The translations under genes and the position numbers were made by a program. From Candidatus Zixiibacteriota bacterium (GTDB lineage: Bacteria; UBP14; UBA6098): a stretch of 39,261 bases of DNA. This document shows, piece by piece, positions 1 through 9,396 of the stretch (positions are counted from its first letter, which is position 1; every line of letters begins with the position of its first letter). The notes under the pieces are model-generated. The model was given only the letters and a program-made list of their open reading frames with translations. It was not told where the DNA came from and ran no database searches. The stretch is taken from NCBI GenBank assembly GCA_011388305.1, contig DSAF01000088.1, positions 1-39,261 of the forward strand, given 5' to 3'.

Positions 1-217
1 GAATTCAAATATATTGAATTGTTGAACCGCAAATTGAAAACATGGAGACCTTTAAGAGCGATAAGTCGTGCAAAACCCTTCTTCAGCTCAGGTTCGATAC
101 TCAAATTATGAAAGAAAATTATTCGATAATGTCAACTAAACTCACTCACATAGACCCATTTAGTGCAAAGCTACCCTGAAATCATTGAAATTTACTAATC
201 TAAGACTGGAGGAAAAC

Positions 218-817
218 ATGAAGAACGTCCTATTAACAATCCTATGCGCCCTGATTATCGTCACGGGATGCAATGGCGAGGAAGCAAAAGCCCCGGAAGG
301 AGAAACACAACAAATGGCCGAAACAACCGACAGACCAATCGTCGTTATCAAAACCGAGCACGGCGACATCAAAATAGAGCTGAGGCCGGACAAAGCGCCG
401 AAGACAGTCGAGAATTTCCTCAAACTCACGAACGAGGGCTTTTATGACTCGCTGACCTTCCACCGCATCGTCCCGGGCTTTGTAGTTCAGGGCGGCGACC
501 CCAAGGGCGACGGCACCGGCGGCCCCGGATACACAGTCCCCGCGGAGATTTCGCCCGACCTCAAGCACGTCCCCGGCGCGGTGGCGACCGCCCGCCAAGG
601 CGATCAGGTCAATCCCGAGAGAGCATCAAGCGGAAGCCAGTTCTACATCGTCCTCAAGCCCGCGCCGCACCTCGACAATCAATACACGATTTTCGGCAAT
701 GTCATCGAGGGCATGGACGCCGTCTATGAAATCGAAAAGACGCCGCTCGCCGACCCGCGCATGGGTCGTCCGCAAAACCCAATATATATCCTCAAAGCCG
801 AGGAAGTGACGGAGTAG
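218..817 (+). CDS. peptidylprolyl isomerase, cyclophilin type, predicted lipoprotein
   Basis: Cyclophilin signature (FYDSLTFHRIVPGFVVQGGDPKGDGTGGPGY; SSGSQFYIVL); signal peptide with lipobox-like VTGC; start moved to ATG 218 after a GGAGGA Shine-Dalgarno. Confidence 0.93.
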   Translation: MKNVLLTILCALIIVTGCNGEEAKAPEGETQQMAETTDRPIVVIKTEHGDIKIELRPDKAPKTVENFLKLTNEGFYDSLTFHRIVPGFVVQGGDPKGDGTGGPGYTVPAEISPDLKHVPGAVATARQGDQVNPERASSGSQFYIVLKPAPHLDNQYTIFGNVIEGMDAVYEIEKTPLADPRMGRPQNPIYILKAEEVTE

Positions 818-820
818 CCT

Positions 821-1465
821 ATGAGGCAAGCTATCATTGCGATACTTTTATTATCAATGGTAGCCATGGGACAGATAATTCAACTTCCACCGCCGCCCGG
901 CAACGACATCGACCTGCACTCGGCAATCGAGAGCAGGAGGAGCCGGCGCACGTTCGGCGACGGCGCAGTGACGTTCGAGCAAATCAGCGAGCTATTGTGG
1001 TCGTCCGCGGGTATCACCGACCCCGGCGGAAGGCTCCGCGCGGCCCCGAGCGCGGGCGCGACATACCCCGTCGATACTTACATCCTCGTAGAGCGCGCCG
1101 AGGGCCTTGCCCCGGGGCTTTATCGATATATCGAGAAAGACCACGCGCTGGAGCTTATCGAGGAGGGCAATTTAGCGGGGAAACTCTCCGAAGCATCGCT
1201 CGGCCAGAACTCCGTCCGCACTGCGGCGGTCTCGATATTGCTCTATGTGATAGTCGAGAGAACCGCATCGCGCTACGGCGACCGCGCTGATCGCTATGTG
1301 AACATGGAGGTCGGCCACATCGCGCAGAATATATACCTTACAGCCGAGGGGCTGAACCTCAGCACGGTAGCGATTGGCGCGTTCGATGATGACGCGGTGG
1401 CACAGCTCTTCGAAGTTGACGGCGCCCTGCGCTATTACATGGCAATCGGCACAAGGCCGGAGTAA
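821..1465 (+). CDS. SagB/ThcOx-type nitroreductase-family dehydrogenase, predicted exported
   Basis: SRRSRRTFGD...LLWSSAGITD...RAAPSAGATYPVDTYILV pattern typical of SagB-type oxidoreductases; N-terminal hydrophobic signal. Confidence 0.88.
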   Translation: MRQAIIAILLLSMVAMGQIIQLPPPPGNDIDLHSAIESRRSRRTFGDGAVTFEQISELLWSSAGITDPGGRLRAAPSAGATYPVDTYILVERAEGLAPGLYRYIEKDHALELIEEGNLAGKLSEASLGQNSVRTAAVSILLYVIVERTASRYGDRADRYVNMEVGHIAQNIYLTAEGLNLSTVAIGAFDDDAVAQLFEVDGALRYYMAIGTRPE

Positions 1466-1485
1466 TCTTTTCGAGTTAATCCATG

Positions 1486-1507
1486 GGGGCGCACGGTCGT
1501 GTGCCCC
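1486..1507. repeat. GGGGCGCACG-GT-CGTGTGCCCC hairpin between convergent genes
   Basis: 10 bp stem with one G-T wobble and a 2 nt loop; located between stops at 1465 and 1513. Confidence 0.7.
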
Positions 1508-1512
1508 TATCT

Positions 1513-2583
1513 CTATCCAATATCTTTAAGCGCATCCTCTTTGTCCGCTTTGTGCAGAGCTTCGAGGAGGTTATCGAGGTCGCCGTCGAGCACGGCGGGC
1601 AAATTGTGCGCCGAGTATCCGATTCGGTGGTCGGTGACGCGGTTCTGGGGATAGTTGTATGTGCGGATTTTGTCGGAGCGGTCGCCGGAGCCAACTTGAA
1701 GCCTTCGCTCGTTGGCGCGCTCGGCCTTTAGTTCTTCCTGTTGTTTGGCATAAAGCCGGCTTTTAAGCACCACCAATGCCTTCGCCTTGTTCTTGTGTTG
1801 CGATTTCTCGTCTTGGCACGTGACGACAATGCCCGTGGGGATATGCGTTATTCGAATCGCGCTCTCGGTCTTGTTGACATGCTGGCCTCCGGCGCCGGAC
1901 GAGCGATATGTGTCGATTCGCAGGTCTTCCTCGTTGACTTCTATGTCAACATCCTCGACGGCGGGCAGAACGGCCACGGATGCCGCGCTTGTGTGAATTC
2001 GTCCGCCGGACTCCGTCTCCGGCACGCGCTGGACGCGGTGGACGCCGGACTCGAACTTCATCGCAGAATAGGCGTCATCTCCGGAAAGCTCGAAGACGAT
2101 TTCTTTGAAGCCGCCCAGTTCCGTAGGGTTCGAGTCGAGGATGCTTACTGAGAGCCTCTTTCGCTCTGCAAATTTTGAATACATGCGGAATAGGCTACCC
2201 GCGAATAGCGCGGCCTCGTCGCCGCCGGTGCCCGCGCGAATCTCCACGATAACATCTGCGCCCTCGTTAGGGTCGGGCGGGATGAGCGCGAGCGTGAGCT
2301 TCTCTTCAAGTTCTTCGAGGCGCTCGCGGAGGCGCGGAAGTTCTTCGCGGGCGATTTCCTCGAGCATATCGTCGTCGGCCTCGGCGATAATCGCCTCGCT
2401 CTCGGCTATTTCCCCGGAGATTTGCTCATACTCATCGATGAGCGGAAGCGATGCCTCCAGCTCGCGGAACTCTCTGCCGAGACGGGCGGCGGTTCGCGAG
2501 TCGGAGAGCACCTCCGGCTTTGAAAGCTCGCGGGTCAGCTCGTCATATCGTTCGCGAATTTTTATCAGTTTGTCTAATAGCAT
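1513..2583 (-). CDS. prfA: peptide chain release factor 1
   Basis: GGQ motif (SSGAGGQHVNKTESAIRITHIPTGI), RF1 N-terminal domain; start set at MLLDKLIKIRERY, upstream residues of the listed ORF look non-coding. Confidence 0.96.
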   Translation of the reverse strand: MLLDKLIKIRERYDELTRELSKPEVLSDSRTAARLGREFRELEASLPLIDEYEQISGEIAESEAIIAEADDDMLEEIAREELPRLRERLEELEEKLTLALIPPDPNEGADVIVEIRAGTGGDEAALFAGSLFRMYSKFAERKRLSVSILDSNPTELGGFKEIVFELSGDDAYSAMKFESGVHRVQRVPETESGGRIHTSAASVAVLPAVEDVDIEVNEEDLRIDTYRSSGAGGQHVNKTESAIRITHIPTGIVVTCQDEKSQHKNKAKALVVLKSRLYAKQQEELKAERANERRLQVGSGDRSDKIRTYNYPQNRVTDHRIGYSAHNLPAVLDGDLDNLLEALHKADKEDALKDIG

Positions 2584-2659
2584 ATTATCTCGTTCGATTA
2601 GTTTTATCGGGCGGGCGCCCGTGGGGTTTCCTTCGTCCACCGGCTCGCCCCTACAATTT

Positions 2660-2685
2660 GTCATTTCGTGCGTAGCGAGAAATCT
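2660..2685 (+). repeat. partial copy of GTCATTTCG...AGCGAGAAATCT dispersed repeat
   Basis: gtcatttcgtgcgtagcgagaaatct here versus gtcatttcgcgccaagcgagaaatct at 25027. Confidence 0.65.
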
Positions 2686-2759
2686 TGTTCCGTAATGTCA
2701 ACGCGGGTTTGCCACCGTCAAATACCTACACCCTTTACCTATCGCCTATAACTTAAAAC

Positions 2760-3680
2760 CTACTCCTCCCCGACGGCCTTCTTAAGCGCTTCGATGGCGA
2801 CCTCGACCATGTCGTCGGTGGGTTCGGATGTCGAAATTCTTTGTAGTGCCAGCCCCGGCCAAACCGTGAAGCGCGCCCAGCGGAACCTATCCGAGAGGGC
2901 GGCGGAGAGCTTAAGCACCTCATAGCAAAGCCCCGCCAACAAAGGCCATAGCGCGAGGTGAAAGAGAAAGCGCTCGAGCACATTCGGGACGATGCCCGTC
3001 AAATGTGTCAGGAGGGCGTCCGCGACGGCGAAGAACAATATCGCCACCACCGCTACGATGAGGATGAAGCTCGTTCCGCAACGCGGATGGAACGTGCGGA
3101 ATTTCTGCGCGGACTCAATCGACAACTCCTCGCCGTTTTCGAACGCGAAGATGGACTTGTGTTCTGCGCCGTGATACTGGAAGAGCCGCTTGACATCCGG
3201 CAGAAAACTTATCGCGATGAGATACCCGATGAAAATGGCGATTCTTAAGCCGCCGGCGGCGAGGTTGAACAGAAACGCCTCTCGCTCAAGGCCGAACAGG
3301 TTCGCGACAAATAGCGGCAGGAACACGAAAAGCCCCACGCCAAGCACAAGTCCGAGGAGCATCGCCGGCCATGTGGCGGACTTCTTTTCGTGCTTCTCGC
3401 CGCGCTCCTCGGCTTCGTCCTGCATTGCGATGTCCGCCGACCAGTTGAGCGTCGATACGCCTACGGAGAGCATCTCGATGAGGTTCAGCGCGCCGCGAAT
3501 AATCGGCAGGCCGAAGAGGAAGTTCTTCTTCGACCACGGCGTTTTGCTCTCGACTTTGGTGGTAATCTCGCCGTTTTTACGGCGGACGGCGGTGGCGATG
3601 TTCGCGCCGCAACGCATCATAACGCCCTCGATTACGGCCTGACCGCCGACTTTTGGCCTATTTGAGCAATCCTTTGACAT
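2760..3680 (-). CDS. DUF1385 family membrane protein
   Basis: GGQAVIEGVMMR and YHGAEHKSIFAFENGEELS...HPRCGTSF motifs characteristic of DUF1385; located upstream of prfA as in many genomes. Confidence 0.92.
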   Translation of the reverse strand: MSKDCSNRPKVGGQAVIEGVMMRCGANIATAVRRKNGEITTKVESKTPWSKKNFLFGLPIIRGALNLIEMLSVGVSTLNWSADIAMQDEAEERGEKHEKKSATWPAMLLGLVLGVGLFVFLPLFVANLFGLEREAFLFNLAAGGLRIAIFIGYLIAISFLPDVKRLFQYHGAEHKSIFAFENGEELSIESAQKFRTFHPRCGTSFILIVAVVAILFFAVADALLTHLTGIVPNVLERFLFHLALWPLLAGLCYEVLKLSAALSDRFRWARFTVWPGLALQRISTSEPTDDMVEVAIEALKKAVGEE

Positions 3681-3799
3681 GCGGCAAATATACCCGAAAG
3701 CAAGCTATAAGTCAAGCGGGGATTTGTGGAGTATCACGCCGCGACACGAAAGTATTACATAATTCTACCATTTCGACGGGGAAGGGGCGCGAAATGCGA

Positions 3800-5158
3800 T
3801 CACTTGCCTATGCAGAAGCCCTCGAGCACGCGCCCGATGATGTCCGCGTTTTGTTCGAGGCCGCCGGCCTCGCGAACGAGCGAAATTGCGGAGGCAAGCT
3901 CGATAGCGGCGGCATCTGACAGGCCGAGCCGGCAGGCATCAATTGCGCTCTGAAGATTCTCGCGAGCCGTCGTGATGCGCTCGATTTGCCATGCTCCCGC
4001 CCAGAGCGGCTCGCTGTCGGGGGGGATAAGCATCTCGGCGACTCTCTCGCGGATTGTCTGCACGCCTTTGCCGGTGAGGGCGCAGGCGCGGATTGCGCCC
4101 GAAAACTCGCGCGCTTGCGGGAGATCGCATTTGTTGAGAACAACGATGTGCGGAATTTCGCCGGTGAGCTTGAGGACGGCCTCCTCGTCGGCAGTTTCGG
4201 GTGAGCTTCCGTCGAGGACGACTATCGCCATATCTGCGTCCGAGAGCCTGCGGTGCGCGAGGTTCACGCCGATAAGCTCGACCTCGTCGGCGGTCTGGCG
4301 AATTCCCGCCGTGTCAACCAAGACCGCCTCGACATCGCCAAACCGGCAGTGCTCCTCGACAAGGTCACGCGTCGTTCCGGGGGCGTGATGGACGATGCTT
4401 CGTCCTGCGCCCAGAAGCGCGTTTGCCAGCGTGGATTTGCCCACATTCGGCGCGCCGGCAATGACGACCACGGCTCGTTGCGTAAGGCTCTCGCTGGATT
4501 TAAGCGCGGACGCCAGCGCGTCGAGTTGGGCGACGGCTTTCGCGAGCAGTTCTGCCGTTTCATCTGAGGACAGTTCGTCGAAATGCTCGGGGAACTCTGT
4601 CTGCGCGGTGTGTTTAAGCTCGATTTCCTCGAGCGCGCCGAGAATCTCGCCGATTTTTTCCGTAAACTCGCCGGACAGCGTCCTTCCGACGGCCTTGAGC
4701 GCGGAGATGCTGATAGCGCCGATAATCGCGTCTATCGCGCCCGCCTCGGCGATCGAGATTTTGCCGTTGAGTATCGCCCGAAGCGTGAATTCTCCGGGCG
4801 CGGACGGCCTCGCGCCAAGTTCGATGAGCCTGTCTCTGAGCGCGGTCAGCAGTATCGGGCTTCCGTGGAGGGTGAACTCGACGGCATCCTCGCCTGTGAA
4901 TGACCTCGGCGCGCGCCAAACCGTGATGACGCCGGTATCTACGATGCCATCTCCAATGCGAATCTCGACAGCTCGCGCCGTTCCGCCGGACAGCGAGTGC
5001 AAGTCGAGCGAACTTTCAAGCACTTTGCCCGCAATATCGAGCGAATCGTCGCCGGACAGCCGGACAATGCCGAGCGCACTTCGCCCCGCGGGAGTGGCAA
5101 TCGCGACGATGGTATCGTCTCGCGGAAAATCGAGAATGCCCCGATATTCGGCCATCAC
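3800..5158 (-). CDS. mnmE: tRNA uridine-5-carboxymethylaminomethyl(34) synthesis GTPase MnmE
   Basis: G domain GAPNVGKSTLANALL, N-terminal TIVAIATPAGRSALGIVRLSG, C-terminal FCIGK. Confidence 0.97.
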   Translation of the reverse strand: MMAEYRGILDFPRDDTIVAIATPAGRSALGIVRLSGDDSLDIAGKVLESSLDLHSLSGGTARAVEIRIGDGIVDTGVITVWRAPRSFTGEDAVEFTLHGSPILLTALRDRLIELGARPSAPGEFTLRAILNGKISIAEAGAIDAIIGAISISALKAVGRTLSGEFTEKIGEILGALEEIELKHTAQTEFPEHFDELSSDETAELLAKAVAQLDALASALKSSESLTQRAVVVIAGAPNVGKSTLANALLGAGRSIVHHAPGTTRDLVEEHCRFGDVEAVLVDTAGIRQTADEVELIGVNLAHRRLSDADMAIVVLDGSSPETADEEAVLKLTGEIPHIVVLNKCDLPQAREFSGAIRACALTGKGVQTIRERVAEMLIPPDSEPLWAGAWQIERITTARENLQSAIDACRLGLSDAAAIELASAISLVREAGGLEQNADIIGRVLEGFCIGK

Positions 5159-6870
5159 GCTTTGGCTAAAGCGCTTTCCTGCTTGGATTTATACTCGACC
5201 CACAGCGTCTGGGCGAGCGAGAAGATGTTGAAGCATAGCCAATAGAGCACCAAGCCCGATGGCATATTCCTGAACATGAAAAGGAACAGCAGGGGCATCA
5301 TATAGACCATGGCTTTCTGCTTGGGGTCTTTCATAGTGAGCTTCTGCTGGATGAACATCGAAATCCCCATGAGAATCGGCAGAATATAGTATGGGTCTTT
5401 GGCAGACAGGTCTGTCAGCCATAGCGCGAACGGCGCGCCGCGCAGGGCGAAGGAGTTCCGAAGCATCGCAAACAGCGCGAAGAAGATAGGCATTTGTGGA
5501 ATCATCGGCAGACACCCGCCCAATGGGTTAATCTTCTCCTTCTGATAGAGCTTCATCGTCTCCTCGTTGAGCTTCTTGACGTCCGTCGCGTATTTCTCCT
5601 TAAGCTCATCCAGCTTGGGCTGGAGGTCTTTCATTTTCTTCATGCTCTGCATCTGTTTGCGCGAGAGCGGAAGGAAGGCGATTTTTATCAGAATGCTGAA
5701 GACGATGATGACGAAGCCGTAATTGCCCAAAATGCCGAATAGAAAGTCGAAAATCAGAATAAATATTTTCGTTATCGGCGCGAGCCATCGCCAGCCGAGA
5801 TCGACGGCCTTCTCGAATTTTCTGCCGTATTCGCTCAATAATTTCAAATCGCGCGGGCCGATATAGACGAGGTCGGTTCTCGAGTAAGGAATATTTCCGC
5901 CGTGATAGCTCAGCCCCACGCCTATCGCGGGGATTTGCCTGTTTGAGCCGTCGAATTTATCCGAGGAATACCATACGCCATCGCCGCGGACGCCGAGAGC
6001 ATAGCCTTCCATTGGGGCAATCATCACGGCGAAATATTTATTGAGCGTCGCGACCCAGCCCGCCGAACCCTCGCTGAAGAAGCGCGGACTTTCGCTCGAG
6101 CTGAACTTCTCGCTGTGATAGGTGTCGCCCAGATAATAGCCCGCACGATAGCTCTGCGAAACATTCTGCTTCACTGCGGGGTCGGAAGGCTCGAGGCCCT
6201 TGCGCCACCAGAGGACAGTCTCATCCAAGCGGTCGAATGCGCTGTCTCCGGCGAATAGCGTGGTGTGCTCGAAAGCGTAGTCGTCATAGCGGAAGTGATA
6301 GCGCCGCTGAAGAAGGCCGCCCTCCGGAAGATATGCCACGAATGTGACTGCGCCCTCGTCGTCGAATTCGTTCAAGACGAGCGTGTCCACATCGACGACG
6401 AAGTTCAGCCCCGCCGACGATATGACCTCGCGTCCTCGATAGGCCACGACCTCGAAATTCGGGCCGACTATTTCGCTGTGGCAGAAGTTCATCGGTTCGC
6501 CGAAAACATCGGGGAATTCCCTGCTCGTGAACGACTTGATGTCGCCGCCGCGGGTTGTCAGCTCGATGTCATAGTGTCGCGTTCTGACGAAAACGAGCTT
6601 TTCGGGGATTGTGTCGAGAGCATCATCTATCTCGCCGCCGATTGAGTGCATCGGAAGCAATGTATCGCCGCTGGGGGAAATATCCTGTTGCCGGGGCCTC
6701 TCCTGATGGACTTCTCCACGGCGCTCGTGGCTGGTGCGGTCGGTCTCGGCCTCGCCGGTTTGTTCGGCGGCGACAGGTTCGGGGTCGCCGCTGACGAACT
6801 TCATATAATATGGCGTCAAAATCAGGATGGCCGCAATAATTATTATTCCGATAACCGTTCTCTTGTCCAT
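5155..6870 (-). CDS. yidC: membrane protein insertase YidC, long-form with periplasmic domain
   Basis: 571 aa; C-terminal 60KD IMP domain (NYGFVIIVFSILIKIAFLPLSRKQMQSMKKMKDLQPKL); gene order. Confidence 0.97.
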   Translation of the reverse strand: MDKRTVIGIIIIAAILILTPYYMKFVSGDPEPVAAEQTGEAETDRTSHERRGEVHQERPRQQDISPSGDTLLPMHSIGGEIDDALDTIPEKLVFVRTRHYDIELTTRGGDIKSFTSREFPDVFGEPMNFCHSEIVGPNFEVVAYRGREVISSAGLNFVVDVDTLVLNEFDDEGAVTFVAYLPEGGLLQRRYHFRYDDYAFEHTTLFAGDSAFDRLDETVLWWRKGLEPSDPAVKQNVSQSYRAGYYLGDTYHSEKFSSSESPRFFSEGSAGWVATLNKYFAVMIAPMEGYALGVRGDGVWYSSDKFDGSNRQIPAIGVGLSYHGGNIPYSRTDLVYIGPRDLKLLSEYGRKFEKAVDLGWRWLAPITKIFILIFDFLFGILGNYGFVIIVFSILIKIAFLPLSRKQMQSMKKMKDLQPKLDELKEKYATDVKKLNEETMKLYQKEKINPLGGCLPMIPQMPIFFALFAMLRNSFALRGAPFALWLTDLSAKDPYYILPILMGISMFIQQKLTMKDPKQKAMVYMMPLLFLFMFRNMPSGLVLYWLCFNIFSLAQTLWVEYKSKQESALAKA

Positions 6871-7115
6871 TATTTTCCTTTAAGCTCGGGCACAGGGTCA
6901 TATCCGCCCGGGTTGAACGGATGGCACCGGACGATTCTCTTGACTGTCAGCCATCCTCCGCGTAGCGCGCCGTGTTTGTGGATTGCCTCGAACGCATATT
7001 GACTGCAGGTCGGATAAAACCGGCAAGACGGCGGCATAACTGCGCCGAGAGTAAGTTGATATAGCTTAATTGCGGCCAAAAACGGCCATCTCGATATCTT
7101 TCCCGCCTCACTCAT
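6870..7115 (-). CDS. yidD: membrane protein insertion efficiency factor YidD
   Basis: [58 protein letters not shown]; start placed at MSEAGK overlapping the rnpA stop. Confidence 0.95.
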   Translation of the reverse strand: MSEAGKISRWPFLAAIKLYQLTLGAVMPPSCRFYPTCSQYAFEAIHKHGALRGGWLTVKRIVRCHPFNPGGYDPVPELKGK

Positions 7116-7440
7116 CGCGGGGAATCCTCTCGGCGAGCCTGCGAAGTTCCGCGAGCAGAGCACCTTCGTCCGCCGTGGAGTCGCGGACTACAAGCAGATA
7201 ATGCCTTCCGTCGGGGAACATCGCCATGTTGAGCCTGATCCACTCGATTAGCACCCTGCGGAGGCGGTTGCGCCGGACGGCGTTGCCTATGCGCTTGGGC
7301 ACGGCGATAGCGAACGCTCTTCCATCTTTGCCGCCAACGACTTTCACAGCGAGCGAGCCGCCATGCAAAATTTTTGCACTTGTTCGGAATTCATCGAAGG
7401 CGCGCCTGCCTCTAATGCGGAATTCGAGCGGCAAGGCCAA
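7108..7440 (-). CDS. rnpA: ribonuclease P protein component
   Basis: [23 protein letters not shown] motif; located between rpmH and yidD. Confidence 0.94.
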   Translation of the reverse strand: MALPLEFRIRGRRAFDEFRTSAKILHGGSLAVKVVGGKDGRAFAIAVPKRIGNAVRRNRLRRVLIEWIRLNMAMFPDGRHYLLVVRDSTADEGALLAELRRLAERIPRDE

Positions 7441-7442
7441 AA

Positions 7443-7604
7443 TTACTGCTTTTTCTCGCCCTTGATAGTCACCTCGACGCAGAGCCTATGGCGGCCCTTC
7501 TTGCGCCGCCGCGATAGAATATCTCTGCCGCTGTGCGACTTCATCCGCGCGCGGAAACCGTGTTTTCTCAAACGCTTTTTGACACTTCTCTTAGTTATAC
7601 GCAT
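7443..7604 (-). CDS. rpmH: 50S ribosomal protein L34
   Basis: Translated by hand (not in ORF track): [53 protein letters not shown]; 53 aa. Confidence 0.95.
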   Translation of the reverse strand: MRITKRSVKKRLRKHGFRARMKSHSGRDILSRRRKKGRHRLCVEVTIKGEKKQ

Positions 7605-7641
7605 AATTATCCTCTCTAATTATCGAATCAACAAGGCAGTC

Positions 7642-7669
7642 AATATATACCCATTTATTGATTTGTCAA
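7642..7669 (-). promoter_or_regulatory. sigma70-type promoter for rpmH cluster
   Basis: TTGACA-16-TATATT on the minus strand. Confidence 0.7.
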
Positions 7670-7778
7670 CATCTAAAAGGGCGTGCGAAATTCTGGCTCG
7701 CGGTTGGCCGGCAAAATTTTCATCTCGGCGCGGGTCTCGGTTGATTTCGAAGGTGGCCGCGCCGTCTCGCGAAATCGC

Positions 7779-7806
7779 TTGAATTTTCATCGAAACGGCG
7801 TATTTT
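7779..7806 (+). promoter_or_regulatory. sigma70-type promoter for ftsY
   Basis: TTGAAT-16-TATTTT, 26 nt before the ATG. Confidence 0.5.
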
Positions 7807-7831
7807 AACTGCATAAATAGAAAAGGAGAAC

Positions 7832-8740
7832 ATGGCATTCGAAACTTTTAAGAAAGCGCTCGAGAAGACGCGGAAACTTCTGAACACGCGCGTCGAGGAT
7901 ATATTCGTTGCGGGAAGAACGCTCGAGGAGGACGAGCTTGAAGAACTCGAGGAGGCGCTCATCGCCTCGGATGTCGGCGTCGATGCCGCAAGCAACATAG
8001 TCGAACACATGAAGTCCGTCGCCCGCGCTAACAAAATCCCCGAGGGCGGCCCGATGGCGCTTCTTCGGGATGAAGTCGGCAGGATTATCGGCGAGGGCGT
8101 GTCGGCGAAATTCGCCCTCACCGAAAAGCCGCACGTGATTCTTCTCGTAGGTGTGAACGGCACCGGCAAGACCACCACAGCCGGCAAACTGGCGCGAAGA
8201 ATTCAAAATATGGGCAAGCGTCCGCTTCTCGCGGCCTCGGACACATTTCGCGCCGCGGCCAGCGACCAGCTGGAGATTTGGGCGGAGAGGGCGGGCGTCG
8301 AAATCGTCCGTTCGACATCCGGTGCAGACCCGGCGTCCGTGGCGTTCGATGCCGTATCCAAGGCAGTCGCGGGGAGATTCGACGCGGTAATAGTCGATAC
8401 TGCCGGAAGGCTCCACACCAAGGTCAACCTCATGGAGGAGCTGAAGAAGGTTTCGCGCGTCTGTTCAAAGAAGATTCCCGACGCGCCGCATGACGTTTTC
8501 CTCGTCCTTGATGCCACGACCGGAAACAACGGCATAGCACAGGCGCGAATATTCAATGAGGCGATTGGCCTCACGGGGATAATACTCACCAAGCTCGACA
8601 GCACCGCCAAGGGCGGAATCGCCCTCGCGATTATGCGCGAGATAGGCGTGCCGGTGGTGCTCGTCGGCGTGGGCGAGAAAATCGATGACTTGGTGGATTT
8701 CGAGCCGGAGGGTTTTATCAGCGGCCTCTTCGAGGCATAG
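7832..8740 (+). CDS. ftsY: signal recognition particle receptor FtsY
   Basis: GVNGTGKTTTAGKLA, DTFRAAASDQLEIWAER, DTAGRL, TKLDSTAKGG; no M domain. Confidence 0.96.
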   Translation: MAFETFKKALEKTRKLLNTRVEDIFVAGRTLEEDELEELEEALIASDVGVDAASNIVEHMKSVARANKIPEGGPMALLRDEVGRIIGEGVSAKFALTEKPHVILLVGVNGTGKTTTAGKLARRIQNMGKRPLLAASDTFRAAASDQLEIWAERAGVEIVRSTSGADPASVAFDAVSKAVAGRFDAVIVDTAGRLHTKVNLMEELKKVSRVCSKKIPDAPHDVFLVLDATTGNNGIAQARIFNEAIGLTGIILTKLDSTAKGGIALAIMREIGVPVVLVGVGEKIDDLVDFEPEGFISGLFEA

Positions 8741-8749
8741 GAGGGAAAA

Positions 8750-9286
8750 ATGGCATTACTCGGAATTGGTCTTTTTGCGGGACTTTTAGTGATAGCCCTG
8801 ACTATCGCCCGCGATGAGGCCGTGAGGCAATGGGCAAGCTCTGATGTTTTCGAGGAGGCGATGGAGTTCGCATCATTCCGCGTCGAGCCGCACCCGATTT
8901 ATCCGCGCAAGGCTCTGCTGTGGATAGCGCTTCTCATGGTCGCAGTGTCGTTTGTGCTACTTTTCACCACGGACATGATATTTCTCGTCACCGGGCTTTT
9001 GGTCATCGGCATGGCGCTGTTTTTTGTCTATGACATTGCCGGCGAAAGAGTTCCCACCGAGATGACAGTTCTCTCCCACGGCCTTCTCTTCGATTCCATC
9101 GGGATAAGCCAGCCGCGCTTTTTTATGCCGTTTGAAAATATTGTTTCGGTCGAGGAGTCGGAGTCAAAATTCACGCTGGTTCTAAAAAAACCGAAATTGG
9201 CCAATCGCTTGCCCCTCAAGTCCCGCCACATCGAAGAGATAACACAGAAAATTGGGGAAGCTATGGAAAAATATAGCGCGGAATAA
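8750..9286 (+). CDS. membrane protein of unknown function, about three TM segments plus C-terminal soluble domain
   Basis: 10 nt after ftsY stop; hydrophobic segments followed by a compact beta-rich-looking C-terminus. Confidence 0.75.
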   Translation: MALLGIGLFAGLLVIALTIARDEAVRQWASSDVFEEAMEFASFRVEPHPIYPRKALLWIALLMVAVSFVLLFTTDMIFLVTGLLVIGMALFFVYDIAGERVPTEMTVLSHGLLFDSIGISQPRFFMPFENIVSVEESESKFTLVLKKPKLANRLPLKSRHIEEITQKIGEAMEKYSAE

Positions 9287-9317
9287 ATAGCAGAAATTCG
9301 CAGAGGTCAAAAAGTTG

Positions 9318-9346
9318 TTGACTGTCTTCGATGCGTTTCATATATT
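9318..9346 (+). promoter_or_regulatory. sigma70-type promoter
   Basis: TTGACT-17-TATATT upstream of the 9397 CDS. Confidence 0.65.
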
Positions 9347-9396
9347 CACATAGTTAGTCGCTTTTCGAATTATATTGAAATTGCAAGGAGCGGAAA

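Noticed and set aside
1-180. Possible regulatory elements upstream of the cyclophilin gene
   Set aside because: AT-rich with several weak -10-like sites but no convincing -35/-10 pair or conserved structure
7605-7831. Possible oriC next to rpmH
   Set aside because: No cluster of TTATCCACA-like DnaA boxes seen and dnaA is absent; the gap is explained by two divergent promoters
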